A stretch of DNA of 64,000 nt from Flagellimonas eckloniae (lineage in GTDB: Bacteria; Bacteroidota; Bacteroidia; Flavobacteriales; Flavobacteriaceae): assembly GCF_001413955.1 (NCBI RefSeq), contig NZ_LCTZ01000002.1:4054403-4118402 (forward strand), given 5' to 3'. Position numbers and translations under genes: made by a program. The notes under the pieces are model-generated. The model had not been told where the DNA came from. It worked only from the letters and a program-made list of their open reading frames with translations, and made no database searches. Each line of letters opens with the position of its first letter. Position 1 is the first letter of the stretch. Below are positions 8,296-17,772 of this stretch, piece after piece.

Positions 8296-9234
8296 ATGGA
8301 TAACATCCTTGTTGCCAAAAATGTTTCCAAATCCTATGGAGACTATAAAGCATTGAGCAACATTTCGCTTGAAATACCCAAAAACTGCATTTACGGACTT
8401 TTAGGACCCAATGGGGCCGGAAAAACCACCTTTATTAGAATAATAAATCAAATCACCTATCAAGATTCTGGAGAGATTTTGTTTAATGGTAGCCCTCTTA
8501 TGCCAGAACATATTTCGATGATTGGTTATTTGCCAGAAGAGAGAGGACTTTACAAAAGCATGAAAGTTGGAGAGCAAGCATTGTACCTTGCACAACTTAA
8601 AGGGCTTTCTAAAAATGATGCAAAAAAACGATTAAAGTATTGGTTTGACAGATTGGACATAGGGGATTGGTGGAACAAAAAAATCCAGGAACTTTCCAAA
8701 GGAATGGCGCAAAAAATCCAGTTTATAGTAACTGTTCTCCATGAACCCAAACTATTGATTTTTGATGAGCCCTTTAGTGGTTTCGACCCTATAAATGCCA
8801 ACATTATTAAAGATGAGATTCTTCAATTGAAAGAAAAAGGAACTTCAATCATATTTTCAACGCATCGAATGGAGTCTGTGGAAGAATTATGTGAATATAT
8901 CGCCTTGATTCATAAATCGGAAAAAATACTGGATGGTAAACTATCCGATATAAAAAAGGCATATAAGAACAATATTTTTAGCGTTGGATTGGAGACGGAA
9001 TTGAATGGAGATACCTTTATGAAAACCTTAGAAGAAAAGTATCATATACTTTCATCAAAATTTGATGCTAAAGAAAACCAATTGGATTTCACTGTCCAAT
9101 TGCCATCCAATACTACTACAGATATATTATCGGAACTTTCACGCCAAGCAAATATCAACCGCTTTGAAGAAACGATACCCTCGGCCAATGATATTTTTAT
9201 TCAAACCGTAAATAATAAAGAGAATGACAGGTAA
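8296..9234 (+). CDS. ABC transporter ATP-binding protein (NatA-like)
   Basis: A 312-residue ABC ATPase with Walker A LLGPNGAGKTTFIR, signature ELSKGMAQK, Walker B LLIFDEPFSGFDP and the switch His in STHRMES. The C-terminal 80 residues correspond to the DUF4162-type extension found in NatA/YhaQ exporters. It overlaps the downstream permease by 11 bp, so the two form one exporter. The substrate is not evident; related systems export sodium or act as stress-related drug pumps. Confidence 0.92.
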   Translation: MDNILVAKNVSKSYGDYKALSNISLEIPKNCIYGLLGPNGAGKTTFIRIINQITYQDSGEILFNGSPLMPEHISMIGYLPEERGLYKSMKVGEQALYLAQLKGLSKNDAKKRLKYWFDRLDIGDWWNKKIQELSKGMAQKIQFIVTVLHEPKLLIFDEPFSGFDPINANIIKDEILQLKEKGTSIIFSTHRMESVEELCEYIALIHKSEKILDGKLSDIKKAYKNNIFSVGLETELNGDTFMKTLEEKYHILSSKFDAKENQLDFTVQLPSNTTTDILSELSRQANINRFEETIPSANDIFIQTVNNKENDR

Positions 9235-10567
9235 GCTGGGGTTGATTATAAAACGGGAGTACCTGGCAAAGGTGAGAAACAAGTCATTTATAATAATGAC
9301 AATTCTAAGCCCTTTGTTAATTGTGGGAATGATTGTTTTGATTGCCTACCTGATTAGAATTAATGACAGTGAAAAGCGAGTGATTTCGGTCCTGAATGAA
9401 AGTGAGTTTTTGGATCACCAATTTAAGACCTCACAAAGTATGTCGTTTGTGCGTTTTCAAAACCTTTCTTTACAGGAAGCCAAGGACTCAACTAGTTCGT
9501 TGGGGTATTATGGTCTACTTTACATTCCAAAGGGAGCTAGTTTGGAACAGGCATCAAAATCAGCATTTTTGTATACCAAGGATAATCCGAATACCAATGT
9601 TACACAGAGACTTGAAAGTGTTTTTCAAACCCAATTACGGCAAAAAAAACTGTCCAGACTAGGAGTGTCCTCTACACAGTTTCAAGATATTGAAGAGCCT
9701 TTTGAAATAAATCTGGCCACATTTGAAGGTGAGAAAAGTGTAAAAGGAATAAATGAGATTAAAGCGTTTATCGGGGGAGGATTTGGTTATGCCATTATGA
9801 TGTTCATTATTATTTATGGAGGTTTTGTAATGCGCAGTGTTATCGAAGAAAAAACCAGTAGGATTATTGAAGTAATCATTTCTTCCGTGAAACCATTTCA
9901 ATTAATGTTAGGTAAAATAATTGGCACATCTTTGGCTGGAATCACCCAATTTACAATTTGGATTATCTCAGCATCACTTCTATTGTTTTTGGTGGTATTG
10001 TTTTTAGATATTGATTTAAGTGCTATAGCAGCCGAAACTTCAATCGCACCCGAAACAATCGGCGGCATGGAGCAATTTCCCGTTTCTTCAAACAGTGAAA
10101 TGATGCTTTACGCAAAGGAAATTTTAAATATTCCATGGATACTTTTAATCAGTTCCTTTTTGATATATTTTATTTTAGGGTATTTGATTTATAGTTCAAT
10201 TTATGCGGCTATTGGAGCGGCAGTGGATAATGAAACAGATACACAGCAATTTATTTTTCCAATAATACTGCCGTTAATGTTGGCTATCTATGTAGGGTTC
10301 TTTTCCGTTTTCAGTAATCCGCATGGACCAATTGCGGTCGGATTCTCACTGTTTCCACTTACTTCTCCTATTGTTATGCTTATGAGATTGCCAGGCGGAA
10401 TTGGCGAAGGAGGTGTACCTTTGTGGCAATTAATACTGTCCATTGTTCTCCTGATTGGAACATTTTTGGGAATTGTATGGTTAGCGGCCAAGATTTATAG
10501 AGTAGGCATATTAATGTATGGAAAAAGGCCTACATATAGGGAATTGTTCAGGTGGTTGAAATATTAG
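9224..10567 (+). CDS. ABC transporter permease (NatB/YhaP-like)
   Basis: A 447-residue ABC-2 type permease. One transmembrane segment near residues 23-45 is followed by a large extracytoplasmic domain (about 50-180) and then a cluster of five hydrophobic segments at the C-terminus. The conserved motif VIEEKTSRIIEVIISSVKP marks the cytoplasmic coupling helix of the NatB family. It pairs with the overlapping ATPase gene; mscS follows after 10 bp. Confidence 0.9.
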   Translation: MTGKLGLIIKREYLAKVRNKSFIIMTILSPLLIVGMIVLIAYLIRINDSEKRVISVLNESEFLDHQFKTSQSMSFVRFQNLSLQEAKDSTSSLGYYGLLYIPKGASLEQASKSAFLYTKDNPNTNVTQRLESVFQTQLRQKKLSRLGVSSTQFQDIEEPFEINLATFEGEKSVKGINEIKAFIGGGFGYAIMMFIIIYGGFVMRSVIEEKTSRIIEVIISSVKPFQLMLGKIIGTSLAGITQFTIWIISASLLLFLVVLFLDIDLSAIAAETSIAPETIGGMEQFPVSSNSEMMLYAKEILNIPWILLISSFLIYFILGYLIYSSIYAAIGAAVDNETDTQQFIFPIILPLMLAIYVGFFSVFSNPHGPIAVGFSLFPLTSPIVMLMRLPGGIGEGGVPLWQLILSIVLLIGTFLGIVWLAAKIYRVGILMYGKRPTYRELFRWLKY

Positions 10568-10577
10568 GTTAATTATA

Positions 10578-11489
10578 ATGCAAGAAGAAGGCAACGAAAT
10601 AAAAGAAATCATTCAAGAAGATATTTGGGGCTCTGTCAAGGAATTCCTAAATCTGGGATTTCATTTAGGGGAAGGAGAAAAATCCATACACCTAACCGTT
10701 GGCTTGTTGTTGCTTTTGACCGTTGCTTTCATTGTTACCAAGTTTGTATTAAAATGGCTTAGACACCTGTTGACTAGAAAAATGGAACAGGAGGATAAAC
10801 TAAAATTCTCCAGTGTTTTCAAATTCATCAACTACGTAATATATGTGGTTGTGGTATTGGTGACCCTTAGTGCTGCGGGAATTGATATCACATTAATTAT
10901 TACAGCCTCTGCGGCCTTGTTCGTGGGGTTAGGGCTTGCACTTCAGGAATTGTTCCAAGACATTCTTGGAGGGATTTTCATTATCGTGGACAAATCTTTA
11001 CAAGTTGGAGATATTGTTGAGGTTGATGGGAAAGTGGGCAAAGTTTTTGAAATAAAACTACGAACTACCCGGGCGCTTACTCGCGATGATAAGGTAATCA
11101 TTATTCCCAATCATAAGTTTATAAGCGATATTGTCCATAACTACACCCAAAACCATAAGACTACACGTGAGAAGGTAAGTGTTGGAGTTGCCTATGGTAG
11201 CGATGTTACATTGGTTACACAACTTTTGGAACAAGTTGCTGATGAAGAGAAACAAGTACTTAAAAAACCTAAACCATTTGTCCTTTTTGACGATTTTGGA
11301 GATTCTGCGCTGCTTTTTTCACTTCATTTTTTTACCAATGACAGTTTTGGTGATCCTAAAATAAAAAGTAATATACGTTACGCCATAAATACCAAGTTCA
11401 TAGAAAATAACGTTAGCATTCCATTCCCACAAAGGGATGTTCATATAATCCAGCAAAAACCTCAAGAAAATAAAAACTTCGACTCGTAA
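10578..11489 (+). CDS. mscS: Small-conductance mechanosensitive channel (MscS family)
   Basis: A 303-residue MscS-type channel relieving turgor during osmotic downshift. The pore helix and beta-domain are recognisable in the Gly/Ala-rich TASAALFVGLGLALQ, the following QELFQDILGG and VDKSLQVGDIVEVDG. Three transmembrane segments lie within residues 38-125. It is probably in one transcript with the ABC exporter upstream and the barrel gene downstream, whose coding region begins at the mscS stop. Confidence 0.95.
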   Translation: MQEEGNEIKEIIQEDIWGSVKEFLNLGFHLGEGEKSIHLTVGLLLLLTVAFIVTKFVLKWLRHLLTRKMEQEDKLKFSSVFKFINYVIYVVVVLVTLSAAGIDITLIITASAALFVGLGLALQELFQDILGGIFIIVDKSLQVGDIVEVDGKVGKVFEIKLRTTRALTRDDKVIIIPNHKFISDIVHNYTQNHKTTREKVSVGVAYGSDVTLVTQLLEQVADEEKQVLKKPKPFVLFDDFGDSALLFSLHFFTNDSFGDPKIKSNIRYAINTKFIENNVSIPFPQRDVHIIQQKPQENKNFDS

Positions 11490-12366
11490 TACTACAAACT
11501 GGATTTTTGGATTTTTCCTGGGGATATTTTTCTGCTGCTCAGGATTCGGTCAGAGTTCTGACATATTTAGATTGGAATATCTCAATATTCCTGAAAACGA
11601 TACCGGCATTAAAACACAACGCTACAGGTTTTTGTTTAATCTTCCTATAAAATTAAATGAGAAAAAGGACTATCTAATAACGGGTATGGAGTACAATAAA
11701 CTTGATATTGGTTATTCACAAGATTTTCCTTTTGATAGAAGTGAATTGATTCGGTTTCATGTAGTTGATTTAAACGTGGGTTTTATAACCAAGTGGAACG
11801 AGAATTGGAATTTGGTGACCATAATAACACCAAGATTGGCCTCCAATTTTACAAGTGGAACCATCACGGATGATTTCTTTTTTAATGCTACCGCTACATT
11901 ATGGAAAGAAAAGCCCAATGCAGAGAAGCCTTTTAGAATTGTCCTTGGTCTATCTTACAACAGTACCACAGGACTACCTGTTCCTTTGCCACTGATAAGT
12001 TACTACAAAAGATTTCACCCCAAGTGGTCCTATACCCTTGGAATACCAAGATCCAATTTTAAGTATCATATTTCCAAAAAGCATACGTTTGAAATGACGA
12101 TGCTATTTGATGGATATTTTATTAATATCCAAGAGAATATCGTTTTACCAGATAATCAATTAGGGTCAAAAATTTCGCTTTCCGCACTAGTTGGGGCCAT
12201 TGGTTACCAATACAATATATCAAAAAGAATGTCTCTCTATGTTTTGGGAGGGCGTTCATTGGAACAGGAAGGAAAGTTAAGGAATGATAAAAGAGGTGAT
12301 GTTTTTCTGTTAAATGATGAGTCAAACCTTTATCTTAGAACTGGGTTCAAGATTGGAATCTTTTAA
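11490..12366 (+). CDS. DUF6268-like outer-membrane beta-barrel protein
   Basis: The frame encodes a protein rich in alternating hydrophobic strands and ending in an aromatic residue (RTGFKIGIF), as expected of an outer-membrane barrel; it resembles DUF6268. A TTG at 11572 would give 264 residues but omits the signal. Upstream in the same frame lies a convincing export signal (NWIFGFFLGIFFCCSGFGQ), yet no ATG, GTG or TTG precedes it before the stop inside mscS. The true start is therefore unclear: a rare codon (ATA or ATT), re-initiation at the mscS stop, or a base error. The left coordinate marks the open frame and not a proven start. Confidence 0.7.
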
Positions 12367-12376
12367 ATAATAAAGT

Positions 12377-13540
12377 ATGTCAAAAATTTTGGTAATAGAG
12401 GATGAATCCGCCATTAGAAGGGTTTTGGTAAAAATATTGAGTGAGGAAAGCGATACCTATAATGTACAGGAAGCTGAGGATGGCCTAAAGGGTATTGAAG
12501 CAGTTAAAAAAGAAGACTTTGATTTGGTGTTGTGCGATATTAAAATGCCAAAAATGGATGGAGTTGAGGTACTTGAGGCGGCTCGGAAGATAAAACCAGA
12601 AATTCCTTTTATCATGATTTCCGGTCATGGCGATTTGGATACAGCCGTGAACACTATGCGCCTAGGGGCCTTTGACTATATATCCAAACCACCAGATTTA
12701 AACCGATTGTTGACAACGGTACGTAATGCCCTTGATCGCAAGGAATTGGAGGTTGAGAATAAAATCCTAAAAAAGAAGGTTTCCAAAAATTATGAAATGG
12801 TTGGGGAAAGTGACTCCATAGAAGTCATTAAAGATATGATAGAGAAGGTGGCTCCTACAGATGCTCGAGTTTTGATTACCGGTTCCAACGGAACAGGAAA
12901 AGAATTGGTTGCGCACTGGTTACATGAGAAAAGTCCTCGTTATTCCGCTCCATTTATAGAGGTTAATTGCGCTGCAATTCCATCAGAATTAATTGAAAGT
13001 GAACTTTTTGGACATGTTAAAGGTGCATTTACATCGGCAGTGAAGGATAGGGCAGGTAAATTTGAAGCAGCAAATAAGGGCACAATTTTTTTAGATGAGA
13101 TTGGAGACATGAGCCTATCGGCCCAAGCGAAGGTTTTGAGAGCATTGCAGGAAAATAAAATTTCCAGGGTTGGTTCCGATAAAGATATTAAGGTAGATGT
13201 TAGGGTTCTGGCCGCGACCAACAAGGATTTAAAAAAGGAAATTGAAGATGGTAAGTTTCGAGAGGATCTGTATCACCGTTTGGCGGTAATTTTGATAAAG
13301 GTACCCGCATTAAATGAAAGGAGGGATGATATTCCCATATTGATTGACCATTTTTCAAAAAAAATAGCTTCAGAGCAAGGTACTTCACCAAAAGAATTTT
13401 CAAAAAAGGCAATCCAACTTTTAAAAGGATATGATTGGACAGGAAATGTTCGTGAACTCCGCAATGTTGTGGAGCGGTTAATCATATTGGGAGGCAAAGA
13501 AGTTTCTGAGGAAGATGTAAAATTATTTGCCAGTAAATAA
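12377..13540 (+). CDS. Sigma-54-type response regulator lacking DNA-binding domain
   Basis: A 387-residue protein with an N-terminal receiver domain (phospho-acceptor Asp54 in VLCDIKMPK) and an AAA+ sigma-54 interaction domain: Walker A GSNGTGKE at 169-176, the sigma-54 contact loop as GAFTSA at 216-221, Walker B TIFLDE at 236-241. The usual GAFTGA loop is altered at its fifth residue. The protein ends at FASK about 10 residues after the AAA+ lid, so the Fis-type helix-turn-helix of NtrC is missing. Such HTH-less forms are known in Bacteroidota. No partner kinase is adjacent. Confidence 0.92.
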   Translation: MSKILVIEDESAIRRVLVKILSEESDTYNVQEAEDGLKGIEAVKKEDFDLVLCDIKMPKMDGVEVLEAARKIKPEIPFIMISGHGDLDTAVNTMRLGAFDYISKPPDLNRLLTTVRNALDRKELEVENKILKKKVSKNYEMVGESDSIEVIKDMIEKVAPTDARVLITGSNGTGKELVAHWLHEKSPRYSAPFIEVNCAAIPSELIESELFGHVKGAFTSAVKDRAGKFEAANKGTIFLDEIGDMSLSAQAKVLRALQENKISRVGSDKDIKVDVRVLAATNKDLKKEIEDGKFREDLYHRLAVILIKVPALNERRDDIPILIDHFSKKIASEQGTSPKEFSKKAIQLLKGYDWTGNVRELRNVVERLIILGGKEVSEEDVKLFASK

Positions 13541-13541
13541 A

Positions 13542-14255
13542 TTAATCCAAAGAACAATCACCTAACTGCAAAAGTGCATCTTCTGCTATTGTCTTAACGC
13601 GTTGGTGATATTGTTTTTTTGGCTCTGACAAACCTACGTTCATTAATTTTAATCGAGCTTCCTCATGTATTTTTGAGATAAACGCTTGAGCCTCCTTACA
13701 CGGTACTTCATTTACCACTTTGTCAAGAGAGCTTTCAAATCCAAGTAAGCAATTGTGCACATGTGTTCGTAGATGTTCGCCATGAGGCATAGGATCATCA
13801 GTTTGGTGCTCTAAGGCATCCTTGGTATTTAGAACTAATACGTTGTTACCATAGGGGCTAGAGAAATCCTGTTCAAATTCTTTGAGGACATTAATACCAA
13901 TAGTCGTACTCTCCAGAGCGATATGTAAATATTTTTTGGCGTCTTTTAAAGTAGGTTCTTTTGCACCTTTTTTTAGATAGTAAAGTGCTTTTTCAAGGCT
14001 TTCAATAGTTCCTTGGCAACCACAATCTATAAAGTTGAGTCTCGTCTTTTCAATTCCATTTATGGCCTTATAAGCATAATACTTTGACATTTCAAAATCA
14101 TTGGCAACAACTGCTTCCTGCATTTGATTTTTTATGTATTCAATATTGGAATTCGCGTACTCACATGCACTGCGAGATATAAAAGAAGACAGTATTAATA
14201 GACTAATTACACCTATTATAAAGACTATAAAGAGAATAATCTTATTTTTTTTCAT
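13542..14255 (-). CDS. Membrane-anchored helical protein, unknown function
   Basis: A 237-residue protein with one N-terminal transmembrane helix (residues 6-25) and a long, largely helical extracytoplasmic part with paired cysteines (CGCQ near residue 78). No named domain was recognised. It is convergent with the response regulator: the two stop codons are one base apart and no terminator lies between them. Length and codon use look like a genuine conserved Flavobacterium-type gene. Confidence 0.7.
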   Translation of the reverse strand: MKKNKIILFIVFIIGVISLLILSSFISRSACEYANSNIEYIKNQMQEAVVANDFEMSKYYAYKAINGIEKTRLNFIDCGCQGTIESLEKALYYLKKGAKEPTLKDAKKYLHIALESTTIGINVLKEFEQDFSSPYGNNVLVLNTKDALEHQTDDPMPHGEHLRTHVHNCLLGFESSLDKVVNEVPCKEAQAFISKIHEEARLKLMNVGLSEPKKQYHQRVKTIAEDALLQLGDCSLD

Positions 14256-14434
14256 AACGCTAGATTTGGGACTTTGCGTCTTGTTATTCTCTCTAAATTA
14301 CGTTGGGGATTGGGTTAAGTTGAAAAAAAATCGATAAAGAACGATCTAAAACTATAAAACGTAAAAAGTATCGTTGAATGGTAGTTTTGTGTCGATGATT
14401 GAAAAAATGGGTAAAAAAAGGTATATTCAGTCCT

Positions 14435-15319
14435 ATGGAAAACATAAAAATCGACCTATACAAGGCGAAAAACGCTACAAAACTTTCGGAAAAAAGCACA
14501 TTTGAAAATTTTAATAGTACAGATAAGGAGCTCAAAAAGAATTTGGAGGAAATTCGAGAAGATTTGGGCAAATTTCAGGACAAGTTGTATGCCCATGGAA
14601 AATACGGTGTTTTGGTTTGCTTGCAGGGAATGGACACTTCGGGCAAGGATAGTCTTATTCGAGAGGTTTTCAAGGATTTTAATGTCAGGGGAGTGCAAGT
14701 CCACAGTTTTAAGGTACCCACTGAATTGGAATTGAAGCATGATTATCTATGGCGTCACTATATTGCATTACCTGCGAGAGGTAAGTTCAGTGTTTTTAAT
14801 AGAACACATTACGAAAATGTATTGGTGACCAAAGTACATCCTTCCTATATTTTGGGTGAGAATATCCCGGGAGTTGATTCAGTTTCAGATATAAATGAAG
14901 CATTTTGGGAAAATCGATACCGACAAATCAATGATTTTGAAAGGCATATTGCCGAAAACGGCACTCTAATCTTTAAATTTTTTCTACATCTATCCAAAGA
15001 AGAACAACGACAACGATTGTTGCGAAGGTTACGGCTAAAGGAAAAAAATTGGAAATTCTCCCCAGGGGACCTAAAAGAGCGCAAATTATGGGATAAGTAT
15101 CAAGAATGTTATGAAGAGGCTATTAATAAAACTTCTCAACCCCATGCACCTTGGTTTGTAATTCCGGCAGACAACAAAAAGGCAGCCAGGGTCATAGTTG
15201 CATCAATTCTATTGGAATCGTTAAAAAAACACAAAGATATTGCCGAACCAGAGCTCGAAGAAAAAATAAAAGCTAAATTAGAAAGCTTTAAACAAGAATT
15301 GGAAAAAGAAACCGAATGA
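14435..15319 (+). CDS. ppk2: Polyphosphate kinase 2 family phosphotransferase
   Basis: A PPK2-family enzyme of about 294 residues transferring phosphate between polyphosphate and nucleotides. Walker A is GMDTSGKD (residues 65-72 from this start), the lid/basic region includes HDYLWRHYIALP, and the Walker B-like stretch is FNRTHYENVLV. This last form is typical of the polyphosphate:AMP/ADP phosphotransferase subgroup (TIGR03709). I chose the ATG at 14435 over an in-frame TTG 36 bp upstream. The stop overlaps the start of the following peptidase gene by 4 bp. Confidence 0.92.
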   Translation: MENIKIDLYKAKNATKLSEKSTFENFNSTDKELKKNLEEIREDLGKFQDKLYAHGKYGVLVCLQGMDTSGKDSLIREVFKDFNVRGVQVHSFKVPTELELKHDYLWRHYIALPARGKFSVFNRTHYENVLVTKVHPSYILGENIPGVDSVSDINEAFWENRYRQINDFERHIAENGTLIFKFFLHLSKEEQRQRLLRRLRLKEKNWKFSPGDLKERKLWDKYQECYEEAINKTSQPHAPWFVIPADNKKAARVIVASILLESLKKHKDIAEPELEEKIKAKLESFKQELEKETE

Positions 15320-16713
15320 GAATAGCCTTACTCCTAGCCATTTTATTGGTCAGTACCCCATTTTTTTCACAATCAGATGATGAAAAACAAATCAAGTTAA
15401 TTTATGACCATGCTTTGACCAACGGCAAAGCATACGATTGGTTAAATTACCTTTCCAATCAAATTGGAGGTCGTCTTTCGGGATCCGTTCAGGCACAACA
15501 GGCAGTTGATTATACCAAAGGCCAACTTGATTCTTTAGGGTTGGATAGGGTTTGGTTACAGCCCGTTATGGTTCCAAAGTGGGTAAGGGGCACTCCTGAA
15601 TTTGCTTATATAGAAACCAAACCTGGACTTACCACAAATGTTCCCATTTGTGCACTTGGAGGGTCCGTGGCAACACCGGACGGAGGTCTCAAAGCCAGTA
15701 TTATTGAAGTAAAAGGAATAGAAGATCTTGAAAAACTGGGGGAAGAAAAGATAGCTGGTAAAATAGTGTTTTACAATAGACCAATGGATGCCACCCAAAT
15801 AAGCACATTTGCTGCATATTCAGGTTGTGTGGACCAGAGATATTCCGGTGCGGCGGAAGCAGGGAAATATGGCGCTTTGGGGGTTATAGTCCGTTCCATG
15901 AATTTACGCTTGGACGATTATCCACACACTGGCTCAATGAGTTATGGAGATACCCCGGTTTCAAATCGCATTCCTGCTGCTGCAATAAGTACCAAAGGAG
16001 CGGAGTTATTGAGCACTACGCTTACCTTAAACCCAGATATCAAATTTCATTTTAGACAAAGCTGCAAACAATACGAAGATGTAGAATCTTATAATGTTAT
16101 AGGTGAGATCAGGGGAAGTACATACCCCAATGAGGTAATGATTGTTGGCGGACATTTGGATTCTTGGGATTTGGGGGATGGTTCCCATGATGATGGTGCT
16201 GGATGTGTACAGAGTATGGATGTACTTCGTTTGCTAAAGGAAACAGGATACAAACCTAAGCGTACCTTGCGTGTTGTTTTGTTTATGAATGAAGAAAATG
16301 GACTCAGGGGTGGAAACAAATATGCCGAAGTAGCTCGAAGAAAAAATGAAAAACATGTATTTGCGCTGGAAAGTGATTCGGGCGGATTTACTCCAAGAGG
16401 TTTTTCTTTTAACTGTTCCGAAGAAAATCTAAAACAAGTACAAAGTTGGAAAAGCCTTTTCGAGCCTTATTTGATCCATATGTTTGTAAAAGGGTTTAGC
16501 GGTGCTGATATTCGTCCACTTATGGATCAAGATTTGGTTTTGGCGGGGCTGCGACCAGATTCTCAACGCTATTTTGACCATCACCATGCTGAAAACGATA
16601 CGTTTGAACATGTAAACAAGCGAGAACTGGAGCTAGGTGCGGCCACTATGGCGAGTTTAGTGTATTTGATGGACAAATATGGTACAATACCGTCAAAGAA
16701 GATAAAGGGATAA
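15316..16713 (+). CDS. Secreted M28 family zinc peptidase with PA domain
   Basis: A 465-residue exported aminopeptidase/carboxypeptidase of the M28 (carboxypeptidase Q-like) family. It has a signal peptide ending near FFSQS and a PA insert at about 95-245. The dizinc site is recognisable in GGHLDSWDLGDG (His280), SHDDGAG (Asp292), MNEENGLRG (Glu326/327), LESDSGG (Asp353) and HHHAENDTF near the C-terminus. Translation is coupled to ppk2 through an ATGA overlap, although no functional link is evident. Confidence 0.93.
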   Translation: MRIALLLAILLVSTPFFSQSDDEKQIKLIYDHALTNGKAYDWLNYLSNQIGGRLSGSVQAQQAVDYTKGQLDSLGLDRVWLQPVMVPKWVRGTPEFAYIETKPGLTTNVPICALGGSVATPDGGLKASIIEVKGIEDLEKLGEEKIAGKIVFYNRPMDATQISTFAAYSGCVDQRYSGAAEAGKYGALGVIVRSMNLRLDDYPHTGSMSYGDTPVSNRIPAAAISTKGAELLSTTLTLNPDIKFHFRQSCKQYEDVESYNVIGEIRGSTYPNEVMIVGGHLDSWDLGDGSHDDGAGCVQSMDVLRLLKETGYKPKRTLRVVLFMNEENGLRGGNKYAEVARRKNEKHVFALESDSGGFTPRGFSFNCSEENLKQVQSWKSLFEPYLIHMFVKGFSGADIRPLMDQDLVLAGLRPDSQRYFDHHHAENDTFEHVNKRELELGAATMASLVYLMDKYGTIPSKKIKG

Positions 16714-16771
16714 ATACACATAATCTCAGTGTAAACTTTGATGCAAATCAAAGAAGATATTTCTGATATTT

Positions 16772-17653
16772 TTATTTTTTCCTGTTTTGAGGCCAATTTA
16801 TTTCTAGGATGTTTAATCCTTTAATATTTTGCTCCAAGACATATTGTACATCTTTATGTTCCACATGGCCCAAAACACCCCATGGACCTTCAAATCCGGA
16901 ATTGATAAGCATATTGACCATACCTTTTTCTTGATTACCTTCTCCAATGGGTAAGATTTTAGGGCCTTCCTTCCTCATGCCATTCAAATTAACGGCGGTT
17001 AAATAGGGTTTTATCTTTTTTACAATTTGCGGAAAATCATCCAAATACTCATGGGCATGGTGAAAGTTATACACCATACGCAAATTACATTGTGGAAGCA
17101 TTTTTATAAGCTCAACTTGATTGGAAGGATTGCCAAACCAACCTCTATGATTGTACAATGCTACGTTACAACCAATTTCTTTCGCCTTTGCATGTATAAA
17201 TTTGATCATCTCCAATGCGAGGCCCATTGATTCCTCTTGAGTCTTGCCTTCAAAGAAGTTTGGGCTAAAACTTAACCATAGGGTTGTTTTAAGTTTTGAA
17301 CGTTTTATGATCTCTAAAACACGATTATTTGCAGGACTTAGTTTACCGAAGGAGTCCCTTTTGGCATTCAGCCAAAACCAAACAGAAATAATCGCAATCC
17401 TGTTTTCCTTTGCTAAGTCAAGCTCTTTTTCCATTTCATCCAGGTCCTTATTACGCCAATCATAAGCATATTTGGAAAACCCAAGGTCTTTTAGCATCTG
17501 TATTCGTTCAGCAGGAGATCTCTCTATGGAATCAAAGGCGACAATGCACCAGGGGTACATATTTTTGAGTGGTATGGTTTTCTCATTTTGGCATACACAT
17601 AATTGTATGAAAAACAGAAGAAAGAGGAGTAGTGATGTAACATGTTTTTTCAT
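16772..17653 (-). CDS. Secreted xylose-isomerase-like TIM barrel protein
   Basis: A 293-residue protein with a signal peptide (hydrophobic residues 6-20, ending near CVCQ) and a TIM barrel of the sugar phosphate isomerase/AP endonuclease 2 family. Barrel features include ALYNHRGWFGNP, MVYNFHHAHEYLDDF, and AVNLNGMRKEG, with Glu/His metal-ligand candidates. Exported members of this family in Bacteroidota often sit near polysaccharide degradation genes, and an alginate lyase lies 2.4 kb away, but the substrate is unknown. Confidence 0.85.
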   Translation of the reverse strand: MKKHVTSLLLFLLFFIQLCVCQNEKTIPLKNMYPWCIVAFDSIERSPAERIQMLKDLGFSKYAYDWRNKDLDEMEKELDLAKENRIAIISVWFWLNAKRDSFGKLSPANNRVLEIIKRSKLKTTLWLSFSPNFFEGKTQEESMGLALEMIKFIHAKAKEIGCNVALYNHRGWFGNPSNQVELIKMLPQCNLRMVYNFHHAHEYLDDFPQIVKKIKPYLTAVNLNGMRKEGPKILPIGEGNQEKGMVNMLINSGFEGPWGVLGHVEHKDVQYVLEQNIKGLNILEINWPQNRKK

Positions 17654-17772
17654 GTTGATTCAATTTACCTAACCAAAGGTGTTAAGTTAAGAATACTAAT
17701 TGATAAAGATAAAAGCAGCAAAATCACCCCTCGAGATTAGGTTGTAAAGTGCTGTTTTCAATATTGTTAGGT

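Noticed and set aside
17654-17772. CCTAAC ... GTTAGG flanks between the TIM-barrel and metallo-beta-lactamase genes, resembling the attC-like boundaries
   Set aside because: The arms do not pair further, no inner hairpin exists and the flanking genes have no matched cores; probably chance.
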